This document shows positions 13,825 through 13,956 of a stretch of 13,956 bases of DNA, piece by piece. The stretch covers positions 1 through 13,956 of the forward strand of contig JAZQDJ010000130.1 in assembly GCA_045546735.1 (NCBI GenBank), in the 5' to 3' direction. Below the pieces are notes generated by a model. That model was not told where the DNA came from and did not search any database. It saw only the letters and a program-made list of their open reading frames with translations. This DNA is from SVFI01 sp045546735 (GTDB lineage: Bacteria > Bacillota > Clostridia > Lachnospirales > Lachnospiraceae). How positions within the stretch are numbered: the stretch's first letter is position 1; the number at the start of each line of letters is the position of its first letter. The position numbers and the translations under genes are program-made.

Positions 13825-13956
13825 TTATCTTTCTCTTTCTGTTTTTGCAATTTGATGAACAATCTCAGAAAATCCATCTGAATCCGATTCTAATAAACCA
13901 TGTGTCATATTTTCCATTATAAACATCTGCTTATATGGTGCGTTTACTTCTTCAAA
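13825..13956 (-). CDS. C-terminal end of an alpha/beta-hydrolase-type protein, cut by window edge
   Basis: Only the last 43 residues are visible, ending in TAA at 13825. The segment FEEVNAPYKQMFIMENMTHG resembles the final strand and catalytic-histidine loop of alpha/beta hydrolases such as proline iminopeptidase-like enzymes. There, a block of the form AP.K....ENa.H places the histidine of the Ser-Asp-His triad; here that would be the H of MTHG. The substrate cannot be judged. It converges on mobC and shares its terminator. Whether it is cargo or flanking chromosome is unknown. Confidence 0.65.
   Translation of the reverse strand, partial: FEEVNAPYKQMFIMENMTHGLLESDSDGFSEIVHQIAKTERER

Overview
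The window looks like chromosome from a low-to-mid GC Gram-positive Clostridia, most likely a Lachnospiraceae-type gut bacterium. This is inferred from protein style, the AAGGAGG/GAGGTG ribosome binding sites, and a division and cell-wall (dcw) cluster carrying two tandem SpoVD-type penicillin-binding proteins. No rRNA or other marker is present to confirm it.

Region 1 (1-8270, minus strand) is the front of a dcw operon. In transcription order it holds mraZ, rsmH, a small FtsL/DivIC-like protein, two class B penicillin-binding proteins, mraY and murD (murD runs off the left edge). Gaps are short (3-59 bp), which fits one long transcript. A clear sigma-A promoter (TTGCCA-17-TAAAAT) lies upstream of mraZ, with an array of 10/11-bp MraZ-type boxes just downstream of the predicted transcription start. 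murE and murF, often found between the PBP and mraY, are absent here. Both PBPs keep the two cysteines that form the redox-sensitive disulfide of Bacillus SpoVD.

Region 2 (8271-8785) is a roughly 500-bp gap with no credible gene. It holds a 21-bp tandem repeat with a GGCCGCGG core and a long stretch that is pyrimidine-rich on the plus strand, and it ends in the lgt terminator.

Region 3 (8786-10817, minus strand) holds ychF followed by lgt, two housekeeping genes in a likely operon.

Region 4 (10818-13956) is accessory DNA inserted just upstream of ychF. It holds a Tn916/phage-type tyrosine integrase with its own promoter and a leader terminator, a zinc-ribbon membrane protein of unknown function, and a plus-strand mobC relaxosome gene preceded by stem-loops that look like an origin of transfer. 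No relaxase follows mobC, so this looks like a minimal or decayed mobilizable element. A nested cloverleaf-shaped inverted repeat lies between int and ychF. A nested bidirectional terminator separates mobC from the 3' end of an alpha/beta-hydrolase-type gene at the right edge.

I did not find a convincing new defence or biosynthetic system. The most unusual signals are the cloverleaf element, the attenuator-like leaders of int and mobC, the paired SpoVD-type PBPs with possible RNA control between them, and the relaxase-less mobC locus.
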